The translations under genes were made by a program, and so were the position numbers. Positions 38,101 through 49,242 of a stretch of DNA of 64,000 bases are shown in pieces. Position 1 is the first letter of the stretch. Each line of letters opens with the position of its first letter. The stretch comes from Atherix ibis (taxonomy: Eukaryota > Arthropoda > Insecta > Diptera > Athericidae): positions 89,163,270-89,227,269 of the forward strand of contig OY282607.1 of assembly GCA_958298945.1 (NCBI GenBank). Reading direction: 5' to 3'. The notes under the pieces were generated by a model. The model saw only the letters and a program-made list of their open reading frames with translations. It ran no database searches and had not been told where the DNA came from.

Positions 38101-39127
38101 GATTAAGTGATAAGTACCCATTTCTCCCCATTTTATTCTTCTCCAGAATTTTATTATTATTTGTGGATTTATTTTCCAACATTTTATACTCAAACCTTTT
38201 GATCATGATAGCCAGCAGCAGACACACTTTACCCCTACCAGGTTGGATTTCAGGAAATCCAAAGAAAAACCATCCAACCGATGTACTATTGTATTGGTTC
38301 TTACCTAATTACGTGTCGTATGAATTTTATTAGATTATTCGGTAATGAACATGAAACCAAATTTTGATTGCCGTTTCGAGTACATGCATACGAGCACTAG
38401 TACATTGCGTGCCCCTAAAATTCATCTATTAAAATAAAATATTTCGTATTATGGTGGACATGCTTCCAAATCAACGTGCTCCCAATTTATTCGATTTGGT
38501 CACCCGTACTTGCAGGGTCATAGACAAATGAAACTGTAATCAATGTTTACATGCATAAAAAAAAACGCGATCCTAAAATTTTATTAACTCCTATAAAGTC
38601 TAGTAATTGGCTCGTAAAATGTTTACTTAGAGGGTAACATATATAAGTACATCCTTGAAATGAGAAATCATCAAAAATAGAATTTTCCAAAAAGGAATTA
38701 AATAACGCACTCACATTATCCTAGACGGAAAAAGTATTGAAATCGAACGCGTTTCTATTCGGTGACATTCAGTCACGCGTACCCATTTTAGTAGCTACTC
38801 TTCCAAGGATATCAACGGATTTTGGTTTTAATAAAAATTTGCGAGTTTTTTATTTATTCAACCATAGACGCTGTGATTTATTACTAATTTCATGTTTAAG
38901 AAAATTTTGCGTTAAAAATTAGTTATAAAATTTTTTTCTCTTTCACGCGAGTAGAAGGGTTTTTAAGGAACTTCAAACTTGTACGTCAAAATATGAGCAT
39001 TGAAAATGCAAAGAAATTTATTTTCTCCGATAATTGACAACTTTATTAAGAGCAGTAACTTAATTTCTTACAAGAAAATTTTTTTTTAAATTATTATTGT
39101 GAGCAAAATCATCCCTTAGATTTTTTT
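35187..39127. other. Unassigned sequence
   Basis: No gene is identified in about 3.9 kb. Open frames of 60-110 codons (for example near 36.1-36.7 and 37.6-38.2 kb) have no recognisable motif and several start only at non-ATG codons. A CATCC/TTCATC-rich stretch lies near 35920-36000. The final few hundred bases before 39128 already resemble the satellite that follows. Confidence 0.45.
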
Positions 39128-40890
39128 AAATACAATTTTTAAGTAAAATTTATACTGAAATAACTCACGCTATATTCTGACAGTTAAAAAGGCCACCTCC
39201 TTTAAGTGTTTGTAAATAAATTGATAAGTTTTTAAAATTAATTATACATTTTTTATTGTTTAAATGTAAAAACCAGTATAATTTTACTTAAAAAAAGTAT
39301 TGAAAAAAATTTATACTGAAACAACTCAGGCTATTTTGTAACAGTTAAAGAGAACCGCGACTATGCCACTAAATGGATTCAAACTCAAGAGGCCACCTCC
39401 TTAAAGTGTTTGTGAACAAATTGATAAGTTTTTAAAATTAATTATCCTTTTTTTATTGTTTAAATATAAAAATCAGTATAATTTTACTTAAAAATAGTAT
39501 TGAAAAAAATTTATACTGAAACAACTCAGGCTATTTTGTAACAGTTAAAGAGAACCGCGACTATGCCACTAAATGGATTCAGACTCAAGAGGCCACCTCC
39601 TTAAAGTGTTTGTGAACAAATTGATAAGTTTTTAAAATTAATAATACTTTTTTTATTGTTTAAATATAAAAATCAGTATAATTTTACTTAAAAATAGTAT
39701 TGAAAAAAATTTATACTGAAAAAACTCAGGATATTTTGTAACAGTCAAAGAGCACCGTGACTATGCCACTAAATGGATTCAGACTCAAGAGGCCACCTCC
39801 TTAAAGTGTTTGTGAACAAATTGATAAGTTTTTAAAATTAATTATACTTTTTTTATTGTTTAAATATAAAAATCAGTATAATTTTACTTAAAAATAGTAT
39901 TGAAAAAAATTTATACTGAAAAAACTCAGGATATTTTGTAACAGTCAAAGAGCACCGTGACTATGCCACTAAATGGATTCAGACTCAAGAGGCCACCTCC
40001 TTAAAGTGTTTGTGAACAAATTGATAAGTTTTTAAAATTAATTATACTTTTTTTATTGTTTAAATATAAAAATCAGTATAATTTTACTTAAAAATAGTAT
40101 AGAAAAAAATTTATACTGAAACAACTCAGGCTATTTTGTAACAGTTAAAGAGCACCACGACTATGCCACTAAATGGATTCAGACTCAATAGGCCACCTCC
40201 TTTAAGTGTTTGTGAACAAATTGATAAGTTTTTAAAATTAATTATACTTTTTTTATTGTTTAAATATAAAAATCAGTATAATTTTACTTAAAGATAGTAT
40301 TAAAAAAAATTTATACTGAAACAACTCAGGCTATTTTGTAACAGTTAAAGAGCACCGCGGCTATGCCACTAAATGGATTCAGACTCAAGAGGCCACTTCC
40401 TTTAAGTGTTTTGTGAACAAATTGATAAGTTTTTAAAATTAATTAGACTCTTTTTATTGTTTAAATATAAAAACCAGTATAATTTTACTTAAAAATAGTA
40501 TTGAAAAAAATTTATACTGAAACAACTCAGGCTATTTTGTAAAAGTTAAAGAGCACCGCGACTATGCCACGAAATGGATTCGGACTCAAGAGGCCACCTC
40601 TTTTAAGTGTTTGTGAACAAATTGCTAAGTTTTTAAAAATAATTATACTTTTTTTATTGTTTAAATATAAAAATCAGTATAATTTTACTTAAAAAAAGTA
40701 TTAAAAAAAATTTATACTGAAACAACTCAGGCTATTTTGTAACAGTTAAAGAGTACCGCGACTATGCCACTAGATGGATTTAGACTCAAGACATTTTAAT
40801 CTCAATAAATCAGAGCAACTACCTTAAAGTATTTGTGTATAAATTGATAAATGTATAAAATTAATTATAGTTTTTATATTGTTTTAGAGG
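39128..40890. repeat. 200-bp tandem satellite, about nine monomers
   Basis: The marker CTATGCCAC occurs at 39361, 39561, 39761, 39961, 40161, 40361, 40562 and 40762, an almost exact 200-bp period. Each monomer includes CACTAAATGGATTC, GGCCACCTCCTT, a GTTTTTAAAATTAATTA block and TTTATACTGAAACAACTCAGG. The first copy (39148 onward) lacks about 40 bp around the marker. The last decays after 40790. The units at 39721 and 39921 share private variants (GGATATTTTG, AGTCAAAGAGCACCGTG), showing local duplication. The array is non-coding. Confidence 0.96.
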
Positions 40891-43800
40891 AAAAATAAAA
40901 AAAAAATTTAGATATTTTCTCTTTGGTGAAAATTGTAATTTTTTTCGTAATAAAAAATAGAGAAAATGTCCATTATTTATCTTAATGATAGTATAATTTA
41001 TGTTTCTTTTTTTCCAATTAGAAAGATATTTATTTCTATTATAATTTATCAATTTTACATTATTTATTCATACCTGAAAGGAGACATGGAAGAGGATGTC
41101 AATGCAACAGTTTGTATAAATTCAATTTTCATATGCAGATTCATATAAATATGCATTGAAATCAGCAGTCATCATTGTAAATGAGGTGCATTTGTCTTAA
41201 ACAAGAGTGCATCCTTGAATTGAATGTAACAGCATTTCTTATGAGGGTAAGTTTATGTACGTAGGCAAATTCACTTGTACGAGGGAGTTCATTTGCTGCG
41301 AAACACAATTGAGCAGAGTCTATGTTGCCCAGGAGATATGCTAACTGCACTGAGTGCATCATTCCTGCAATTACCTGTTGCATAAGGAAAGAAGACTTTC
41401 ATCCTCAGCTATTCAGTTTGCAAACATTTTCTAGAAATTAATAGCATTTAGCCTAGAGTGACTGTGAGCCTATCCGTCCAACTGTTGGATTCGTCATGTT
41501 AATATCCGCTGACGAGAAGACTTTATATTCCAGCGATGTTGGTAGCCTAAGATGCCTTCACTTTATACATTTGAAAAGGGAATACTCACACACACATCTA
41601 CTATTAAAAAGGTAAAGAATTCCCTCATTCGAAAATATGACTGCCACTCTGATTCATGGAGGAAGTGAAACTCATAATCCGTTGATACAATATTATTCAT
41701 CGTAAAATGCATCTAATTTTCTCATAGGTTTGAGGGGACTATAAAAGAGCGTAAATTAAAATTTCTTGCAGGGAGATTGGAAAAATGTATAATACCTTCA
41801 GGATATTCTAGACGACTCAGAGACAAACAATCGCAGGTACGGTGATGCACTTTATATGATGGCACGGGAAACAAGTCATTAGAATCCGCCACTTTCAGTA
41901 CATAAATAATGGGAAAAATAGAAGTTTTTAAATTTATATTTGCATTTTGCATAGGCAATTATGATATTATTTGCAGAAAAAAAAATTTAAATACAAAAGG
42001 GGGGAATCCGTAGAAGGAACTAACTGGTAACTTTATGAAATTAGACTAATCACCACCCAGTAAATTTTTTTTTTTGGTTTCACTGTACATCGTAGACACA
42101 GCTGATGATTAATTTATTATAAATTTTTCTAAATATTTTTATAGCTAAAATCAAATACTGAAACCTATCCTATAATCATGATTTCATATCCCGCATAAAA
42201 ATTTCAACAAATCATAATAATATGGGAATGATTGACTAACTTAGTGGATAGCAACCAAAATCCACAATGCGGTTTTAGGTCACTAGGCAATCCGGTATAG
42301 AATCGAGTCACGATAGGATTTCCACTTGCCAGTTCGAATTTGATGGCTGTCAACTGAATGTGCACATTTCGTTTCGTTTAATTAAGTTTCTTAGTTCCGA
42401 GAGGCTTTCAGCCCACATTGTCTGCTAGCAAATCTCAAACAACTCGAAATGCACAACAGTTGATTCCAAACTATTGAGGATCATATAAAAATGCCAACTA
42501 GTCTTGGAGTCTCCCATCCGAACTGTTGGAATCTAATTAACATGTTCTCAAATATGAAGACTCGCGATTGGCGTGTATTCTTGGAAGACACTCCGTACCA
42601 AATGACGTGTCTGTCGATGTTTTAACTAGTTTAGATGGACTAGACTCTGTTGCGGGCAGGGATTTAAGCTTGACTGACAGACAAAATAAACTCATTGCTA
42701 TGTCTAGGCATAATCGAAAGCCGGAGGAAAGAATTTCAAAATTATAGAACTCGACTGGATCTGGACAGGTGAAAGACAGCCGGCATGGCATAGTATCATT
42801 TCTTTAACTGACTGTGTCATATACGCGCCAAGCTTCATTTTGGTTTTCGATATTTTTTTACTATGCGGAATTCTTCACAGTCAAACTAAGACTTTGAATA
42901 TGGAAAATATCTCATTTTAAATGGCGGAACTTTTCTAAAAAAAAAATTTATTTCAAGTTGCATGCATGCGAAATGAAATATTATCGCGTGTAAGATTACC
43001 TACGAGCAAATAAGAATGGTATGCTCACCCAATTCTAGGCACTACCATACCGAATAAAAAATTGGGACTGCCATAAAAAGACCATACGCTAAGAAATCAC
43101 TCATATCGAATACCTTACCTACCCTCATATTTTGTTGGTGCAATCATGTAAAGGTGCAACAATAAATAGAAATCTATGCGCAGTTATAGGAATATATTTT
43201 CTAGCTGTCTACTTAAAAAATAGTCACAAGCTCTGGGACTTTCGCTAATACTGAGAACAGGTAATTTCACTTTGCTTGGTGCATTATGAATAAGTTTTTT
43301 GCGTATTTTGTCGCAATGCAATCGTAATAACTACAACGAAGCTTATATCGTTTACGATAAATTGCCCTTAAAATTTCTTCCAGGTTAATAGATGATGATA
43401 ATAACTATGACAAATGGTAACTACCTTTAGCGTTAATGAATAGATTAATTTTCCTACGAATCATAATTCAACCATAGATAAAATCTTCTACATAGAAAGA
43501 AAATTTAGAAAAAAAATACAGTCTCGGAAGAAAATATTCACTACTAAAAGAAACAATTTCGACCAAAGTGGGAAGGACAATACAATATATATTAAGTCGA
43601 ACACTAAATAAGAAAAAATTAAAGCTTTAATAAGAAAGCCAAAATAAGCTCCATATTATGATGAACTCTGTGCAATTATTTAAGTGGTAGGGATTGCAGG
43701 TTGCACTTCCTGGAAGACATCGGTGATAGCCACGAAGGCCTGGAAGATATTTGTAGCTCATCGAGTGATCATATTTTTAACCATATCCGACATTATCTGC

Positions 43801-44310
43801 TTAATAACAGAAGTGTTGAATTGTGTCAAGTTCCAGATCATGTGGGAAATTTTTGCAATAATCAACAGACACGGGGAAACTCTCTGGACAAGCAGCGAAA
43901 TATATTTTTCGAAACATTACCCAACCAGTTCTAATTGACAACTTAACAGAAATTTTAGATATGACTTTCTGCTCTTAAAAATAATTTCCATTTCGGAAAC
44001 TACCCTATCCTCATCTAACCATCCTATAAAGCTCAATTCACTATCAATATCAAGTGTCATTTCACCCAAAATTTTTATTTTCTAATGCAATAAGAGAGCT
44101 TTTAGATGCCTGAATACCTTTCTTAAAGAGCAAACTCTACAAAATCCAACAACCCCCACCCTCCTCAACTGACTGGTCTATTCAACAAAACAAAAGTCGA
44201 TCTTATCCAACCCACACACTTGCTGGTCTTCAAATGACCTCGTACCTATGGCGAGGCATCATGGCCCTATCTCATGCGCTAAAAAACTTAAAGATAAACA
44301 CACAAAAAAA
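40891..44310. other. Unassigned, with two protein-like open frames
   Basis: No gene is recognised. Two frames have sensible codon use but no known motif: 41162-41383 on the minus strand (73 codons, start MQQVIAGMMHSV) and 43665-43934 on the plus strand (about 90 codons without an ATG near its start, containing GDSHEGLEDICSSSSDHI). They could be exons or relics of mobile elements. I cannot decide. Confidence 0.35.
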
Positions 44311-44324
44311 CGAGAAAACCAAAT

Positions 44325-44950
44325 ATATATAGTAACCAGCAAAATAGTGGTTACTAATATATATAGTAACCAGCAAAATAGTGGTTACACAGTAACCTAT
44401 AAAAGGATGTGCCTAAATCTCAATTGCAAATTTGTTTTAACCCATTTTAATAACAGCGACATACAAAATAATTTAAATAAATTCCTTTTGGGAGAAAGCC
44501 AAAATATATAATAACCAGCAAAATAAACAAAAACAAACTATTTTTGACATAATTTTATCAGCCACTGTAATCACAGTAACCTATAAAAGGATGTGCCTAA
44601 ATCCCAATTGCAAATTTTTTTAAACCATTTTAATAACAACGACATACAAAATAATTTAAATAAATTCCTTTGGGAGAAAGCCAAAATATATAATAACCAG
44701 CAAAATAAACAAAAATAGACTATTTTTGACATAATTTTATCAGCCACTGTAATCACAGTAACCTATTAAAGGATGTGCCTAAGTCCCAATTGCAAATTTT
44801 TTCTAACCCATTTTAATAACAGCGACATACAAAATAATTTAAATAAATTCCTTTGGGAGAAAGCCAAAATATATAATAACCAACAAAATAAACAAAAATA
44901 GACTATTTTTGACATAATTTTATCAGCCACTGTAATAATAGACCCCCACA
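44325..44950. repeat. 183-bp tandem repeat, about 3.3 copies
   Basis: GGATGTGCCTAA occurs at 44405, 44589 and 44771, a period of 182-184 bp. Each unit carries GCGACATACAAAATAATTTA, a GGGAGAAAGCCAAAATATAT block, ACCAGCAAAATAAAC and ATTTTATCAGCCACTGTAAT. The first unit is preceded by two short copies of AGTAACCAGCAAAATAGTGG followed by TTAC. The open frames here (44571-44756 and 44766-44951, minus) are duplicates of each other produced by the repeat and are not genes. Confidence 0.92.
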
Positions 44951-45024
44951 AAAATAATGTAGCTAAGCTCTAATTACACAATTTTTTAGTCACTTTTAAT
45001 AACAGTGACATACAAAAAAAATTA

Positions 45025-45153
45025 AATAAAATCCTATTTGCATAGTTTTGTTAGTCACTTAATTACAGTGACTTATAAGATTACGTAACCAACGTAATTT
45101 TGTAAGTCACTGGAACATAGTAACTAACAAAACTATGCAAATAGGATTTTATT
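45025..45153. repeat. Long nested palindrome (foldback)
   Basis: Outer arms 45025-45055 and 45123-45153 are perfect 31-bp inverted repeats (AATAAAATCCTATTTGCATA... against its complement). Inside, 45066-45086 and 45092-45112 form a second inverted repeat matching at 19 of 21 positions around a 5-base loop (AACCA). Together they could fold into a two-part hairpin of about 129 bp. The inner arm begins CAGTGACTTATAAGATTACG. It may be a small foldback or MITE-like element; no target duplication was established. Confidence 0.9.
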
Positions 45154-45395
45154 CTATGTTTTTATGCAACATAGTAATTAACAAAACTATGCAAATAGGA
45201 CATTGATTACGAGGGTCGTTCAATAAGTCCTTAGAAAATGATGGAAAACTGTTTTTTTTAAAACTCCTGATGGAAAACTATGCAAATAGGATTTTATTCT
45301 ATGTTTTTATGCAACATAGTAATTAACAAAACTATGCAAATAGGACATTGATTACGAGGGTCGTTCAATAAGTCCTTAGAAAATGATGGAAAAAC
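45129..45395. repeat. 145-bp tandem duplication including a mariner end
   Basis: Sequence 45129-45249 recurs at 45274-45394 with an offset of 145 bp. The repeated block contains AACTATGCAAATAGGATTTT, GCAACATAGTAATTAACAAA, a second AACTATGCAAATAGGACATT, and the TA plus the first 40 or so bases of an irritans-type mariner end. The duplication therefore happened after the mariner inserted. Confidence 0.92.
45210..45266 (-). mobile_element. Solo mariner end (irritans type)
   Basis: A TA at 45208-45209 is followed by CGAGGGTCGTTCAATAAGTC, the terminal repeat of the adjacent mariner, and then a CTGTTTTTTTTAAAA stretch that matches the 3' untranslated end of the copy at 34-35 kb. The complete neighbouring element lacks that stretch. 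The fragment thus keeps bases that the full element lost. Confidence 0.82.
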
Positions 45396-46569
45396 CGTTT
45401 TTCCAAAATTTTTATCCCGTCCAAAAAATAGGATTTCGGAAGTTCTGCAAAATACTCATCCGTTTGAGCAATGACGTCCTCGTTGGAAGTGAACCGTCGT
45501 CCGCCAAGCCATTTCTTCAGATTGGGGAAAAGAAAATAGTCACTCGGGGCCAAATTTGGTGAATAAGCGGGATGCTGCAACAATTCCATTCTCAATTCTA
45601 CAATTTTGACCATGGAAATAGCGCAGGTGTGCACACGCGCATTGTCCTGATGCAAGAGGATTTTTTTCTTCTTCAGATGGGGGCGTTTCTCTTTGATTTC
45701 TTCGCTCAACCGTTGCAATAACGACGCGTAATACGCTCCTGTTATTGTTTTTTTTTCTTCCAAGTAGTCGATAAAAATGATGCCCTGCGAATCCCAAAAG
45801 ACCGTGGCCATCACCTTGCCGGCCGATGGCACAGTTTTTGCCTTCTTCGGAGCCCGTTCACCCTTGAAAATCCACTGTGATGACTGTCTCTTCGTTTCTG
45901 GAGTGTAGTAGTGTATCCAAGTTTCGTCCACAGTGACATATCGACGAAGGAATTCGGCAGGATTGCGATGGAAGAGTGTCAACATAGCCTCAGAGTCCAC
46001 TGCACGATTGCGCTTATTCTCCTCTGAGAGCAAACGCGGCACCCATCTTGCCGAAATTTTTTTCACAGACAATTTTCATGCAAAATTGAAGCGACCTTGT
46101 GATATGCCCGTGGCCTCAACTAATTCGCGCACTTTAATTCGTTAATCGTTCAAAATCAGATCGTGGATTTTGTCGATGATTACAGGAGTAGACACCTCAA
46201 CTGGGCGTTCTGAACGATGTTCATCTTTTGTGGATGAACGGCCACGTTTAAATTCATTCACCCAATTGTAAACCGTCGCAAACACAGCTGTAGATGTGCC
46301 ATGAACTGCATCCAACTCGGCTTTGATTTCTTTCGGGCTTAAGCCTTTCAAATGGAGATGTTTGATGACAGCCCTAAACTCGCTTTTTTCCATTGTTATG
46401 CACAAATAAATTTCGTTAACTTTAATCGACGATAGATATTGACCTACGCTATAGATCAACCTGAAATTTTGACAGCTTTCCTGTCGATACTGCTACTTAC
46501 AAAAAAATCTTTACAGAGACTACGAGTGCAATTTCTTGGATTTTCTATGGACTTATTGAACGACCCTCG
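45355..46569 (-). mobile_element. Mariner transposon, irritans type
   Basis: This element is 1215 bp with TA at 45353-45354 and 46570-46571. The ends are CGAGGGTCGTTCAATAAGTC on the left and the same sequence in reverse complement on the right. It belongs to the same family as 33994-35184. A deletion near its left edge (about 45390-45400) removes the end of the transposase and the 3' untranslated bases that survive in the solo fragment at 45210-45266. Confidence 0.95.
45397..46393 (-). pseudogene. Irritans-type mariner transposase, triad intact, ends damaged
   Basis: ATG at 46393 begins MEKSEFRAVIKHLHLKGLS, in good agreement with Himar1-like starts; the in-frame extension upstream is ignored. 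The first helix-turn-helix (FATVYNWVNEFKRGRSSTKD) is intact, but a TAA follows DLILND, near 46143. A 5-base deletion in the SQGTVAS region and a one-base loss in the following HEKL codons break the second helix-turn-helix. From 46072 a clean frame carries RRYVTVDETWIHYY, LLHQDNARVH and YSPNLAPSDYFLF, so all three catalytic Asp are present with DD34D spacing. The last 14 or so residues after ILEKR are replaced by out-of-family sequence owing to the terminal deletion. It is inactive as it stands. Confidence 0.93.
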
Positions 46570-46571
46570 TA

Positions 46572-47334
46572 GGATATGTTACAATTTACATTGTTTGGAA
46601 TATTTATGCACTTTCGGTAAATTGTAAAATTATGTACAAAATTAAGTTTAGGCTAAATTTTTGGGCTTGAATTGTCATATTGTGTCCAGCTGATTCCTTT
46701 CGTTACATATATTCATATGCTCCCAACTTTTTTGGGTTCAAATTGTTTATTTTGGTTTTTTAATTATTATTAAATATTTTTAGTTTTCTCCTTGTTTTTG
46801 TGAGCACTGTTTATTTTGATATCATTATTTTTTGGTTTTTCTAATAGAATACATTTGAAGTGTTCTAGTTATTTTCATCATTTCAGTTTCGGGAACTCGC
46901 CGTTGAGAGACTTATACTTCAATTAGGTTAAATAAATTATAAAACATTAAGTTTTGGGTCCCAAAAAAAATTGTTAAATCAACAAAATTTTAAATTCAAT
47001 ATTTACAAACTTTTGACAATTATTTTAATTTTTACAAAATATAAAACAGAAAATAAATTTGTTTCGATTTTCGTTCAGAATAAGTAATTTCCAAACAAAT
47101 AATTGCATTTATTATTTAGATGTATGTAAATTATTGTCAGAATATGAGAAAAAATATGAGCCACGTCACAACAGTACCTGTAAAATGCTTCTGATTGAAT
47201 CCGCTTCATAAATCTATGAATGAATACGAGTACAATAGCTCCATTAGCACCTGTTGCATTTTCTTTACATCCAAAAGCCATTCGCTTTAATTACCAAATG
47301 GTTGTGCTATTAAATATTTTCTTTTTCCCGTCAG
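46572..47334. other. Unassigned AT-rich sequence
   Basis: No gene is identified. A short minus-strand frame (47174-47281, MAFGCKENATGANG...) ends next to an ACAG/GTACTG donor-like site, too weak to annotate as an exon. Confidence 0.4.
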
Positions 47335-47358
47335 CTTTTTCTTTACCACAAGTCACAG
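47335..47358 (+). other. Possible 24-nt microexon (splice-site pair only)
   Basis: A strong acceptor, TATTTTCTTTTTCCCGTCAG, ends at 47334 and a good donor, CACAG followed by GTAAAC, begins at 47359. Between them lie 24 bases, a multiple of three. There is no support for coding frame or neighbouring exons, so this is only a pattern note. Confidence 0.15.
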
Positions 47359-47388
47359 GTAAACAGTAGATCTTTTGACAATTGTTTA

Positions 47389-47699
47389 CGGCAGAAACTT
47401 AAGAGAAACCTTAGAATGACTTTTAAGCATACACCAACCAAAAGAATGCGATACAGTCAGAGTTCCTCTTCAGAAGTCACGCTCCAGGTCCATTAGCATC
47501 GACTTCGAACTATTGTCGAAAATCAGGTGGCACTAAGAAGAAGCCAAAAATGCGACGCGGAACTGAATTTAGGCCCGAAAAAGAGTCAAACTTCGATTCG
47601 GAAAACAAATACGAGTAGGAATAGTGAAGCTGTAGAAGTAGATGATGATCCGCCAGCGGCATCCACAGAACCAAAACAAACAGTAAACTTTGTTGTGTA
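47389..47699 (+). other. Unrecognised protein-like frame with one stop
   Basis: One frame is open across about 100 codons apart from a TAG at 47494. It reads RNLRMTFKHTPTKRMRYSQS before the stop and ends KTNTSRNSEAVEVDDDPPAA, then PKQTVNFVV and TAA at 47697-47699. The composition (basic, then Ser/Thr-rich, then acidic) is protein-like and recalls the variable N-terminal ORF of some LINE elements, but no motif is identifiable. It could be a relic of a mobile element or an exon. Confidence 0.25.
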
Positions 47700-49240
47700 A
47701 ACACAGCAGCAAACGTTCTACTTGAGGCGATACTAGGGAATGTGGAGGTCCGACTCCTCTTGTTGGTTTCAGTTTTTTTCCGTTTGTTGTTTGCTCATGC
47801 AACCGATGAATTTTATTATTTCTGAAAGGTTTTTCTGTTCAATTCGATGACTTGCCGTGTCCAATTGCGGCAGTCATTTCCCACCTGAATTGGAATGCTA
47901 TTAAACTATGTGTACTCATAGAAGTTTGGCGGCTTTTAGTAGAAATTGATGAAATTGGAAGCCCGCCTTTCCCATCCACCATTTCCTCTTCCCAGCAATG
48001 ATTTTTCTAGCCTACCTAGAGAAAAAAAAAACTTTACCAACTACCTGTATTACTACTTAATTTCCAGTCTGTGCACTTTATTCACATGTGAGCGAACAGG
48101 CATTTCAATTCTTCGTTCATAAAAGAGATCCTTTGAAAAGGAAATAATTAAACAACGTTTTTACGTTCTAAAAGTTTTGATACTAGTGGCACTGCAATTC
48201 GGTTTTAACTTATTAAAATGCGAGATTCCTTTGGATCCAATAAGTTAAGTTTTTTTTTCAAATCCAAATTAATAAATTTAGTAAGTGGAAAATTAAGAAA
48301 ATTGCTATTTTTGAGAATTATGTTTTGCTAAAATTACAGAAATTATTTATTTTTTTAAATAGCTCTAACACTCTTTCTGGGATTATTAAAATTTAATATT
48401 TTGGTATTTTTAAGGTTAAGTTTAGTTTTGGAATGTATCATCACTAATCATCATAAGTAAAAATAACTTCAAGTTTGTCATCAGTTTTCTTCTACATTTA
48501 AAGCGTGATCAACTCGATGTGCTAATTGGGTTAGCTTTGCATCTAAAATTTTTATATTATCGTGTAAATTAAAACTTTTAAATTTCATAAATAGATAAAA
48601 CAATCAATTTGTGTGGTATCAAAATATAAATGTGGATGTATCGTGTTGGTTATTTTAATCCAACAAAGAAAGTGAGTTAGTCTATCTTGTGCATCAACTT
48701 TGATTAGAGTTTGAGTTCAGTACAATTTTTTTTTAAAGAGTCTAAGCTAATCTTAGAATAATTTATCGAGTCATTTCAAGTTCAATAAATTAAATACATT
48801 CGCAAGGAGTAAAGAAACCGTATTTGATCAGTTTGATTTTTGTTTGTTTGGATATAAGGTCCCTTAGATATGACACAGGGGCTATTTTCATAGCACCACG
48901 ACCGTGAGGCCTTTTGACGACTACAATTATCGTGTGAGTGGACGTTACAAAATTCTTAAATGGAGCTGGTCTGTTTTTAGTAGATTGGATTAATTAGAGT
49001 TAGTATATGTGTTCATGCTAAAAATGGGACTTTGAAATGGAATTGTTGGATCTCGAAGCCTCCACAATTGAAGAAACCCTGCGCGGAAAGAAATTCCCAG
49101 TTTGCTGACATTCGCCCAAAATAGGTAAAAGCCTTCGTAAACCTATTTAGGGACGTAGATGTTCACAATAATGCTGCCAACCATAGCTTTGAATATAGAT
49201 GTAGAAAAAAAGTCTGAAATTGAAAGGATAGTTATCTAAG
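47700..49240. other. Unassigned AT-rich sequence
   Basis: No gene or repeat is identified. Confidence 0.5.
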
Positions 49241-49242
49241 TA

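Noticed and set aside
44571..44951. Two similar 61-codon minus-strand frames suggesting a duplicated small gene
   Set aside because: They are the same frame of two adjacent 183-bp repeat units, low in complexity and without initiation context.
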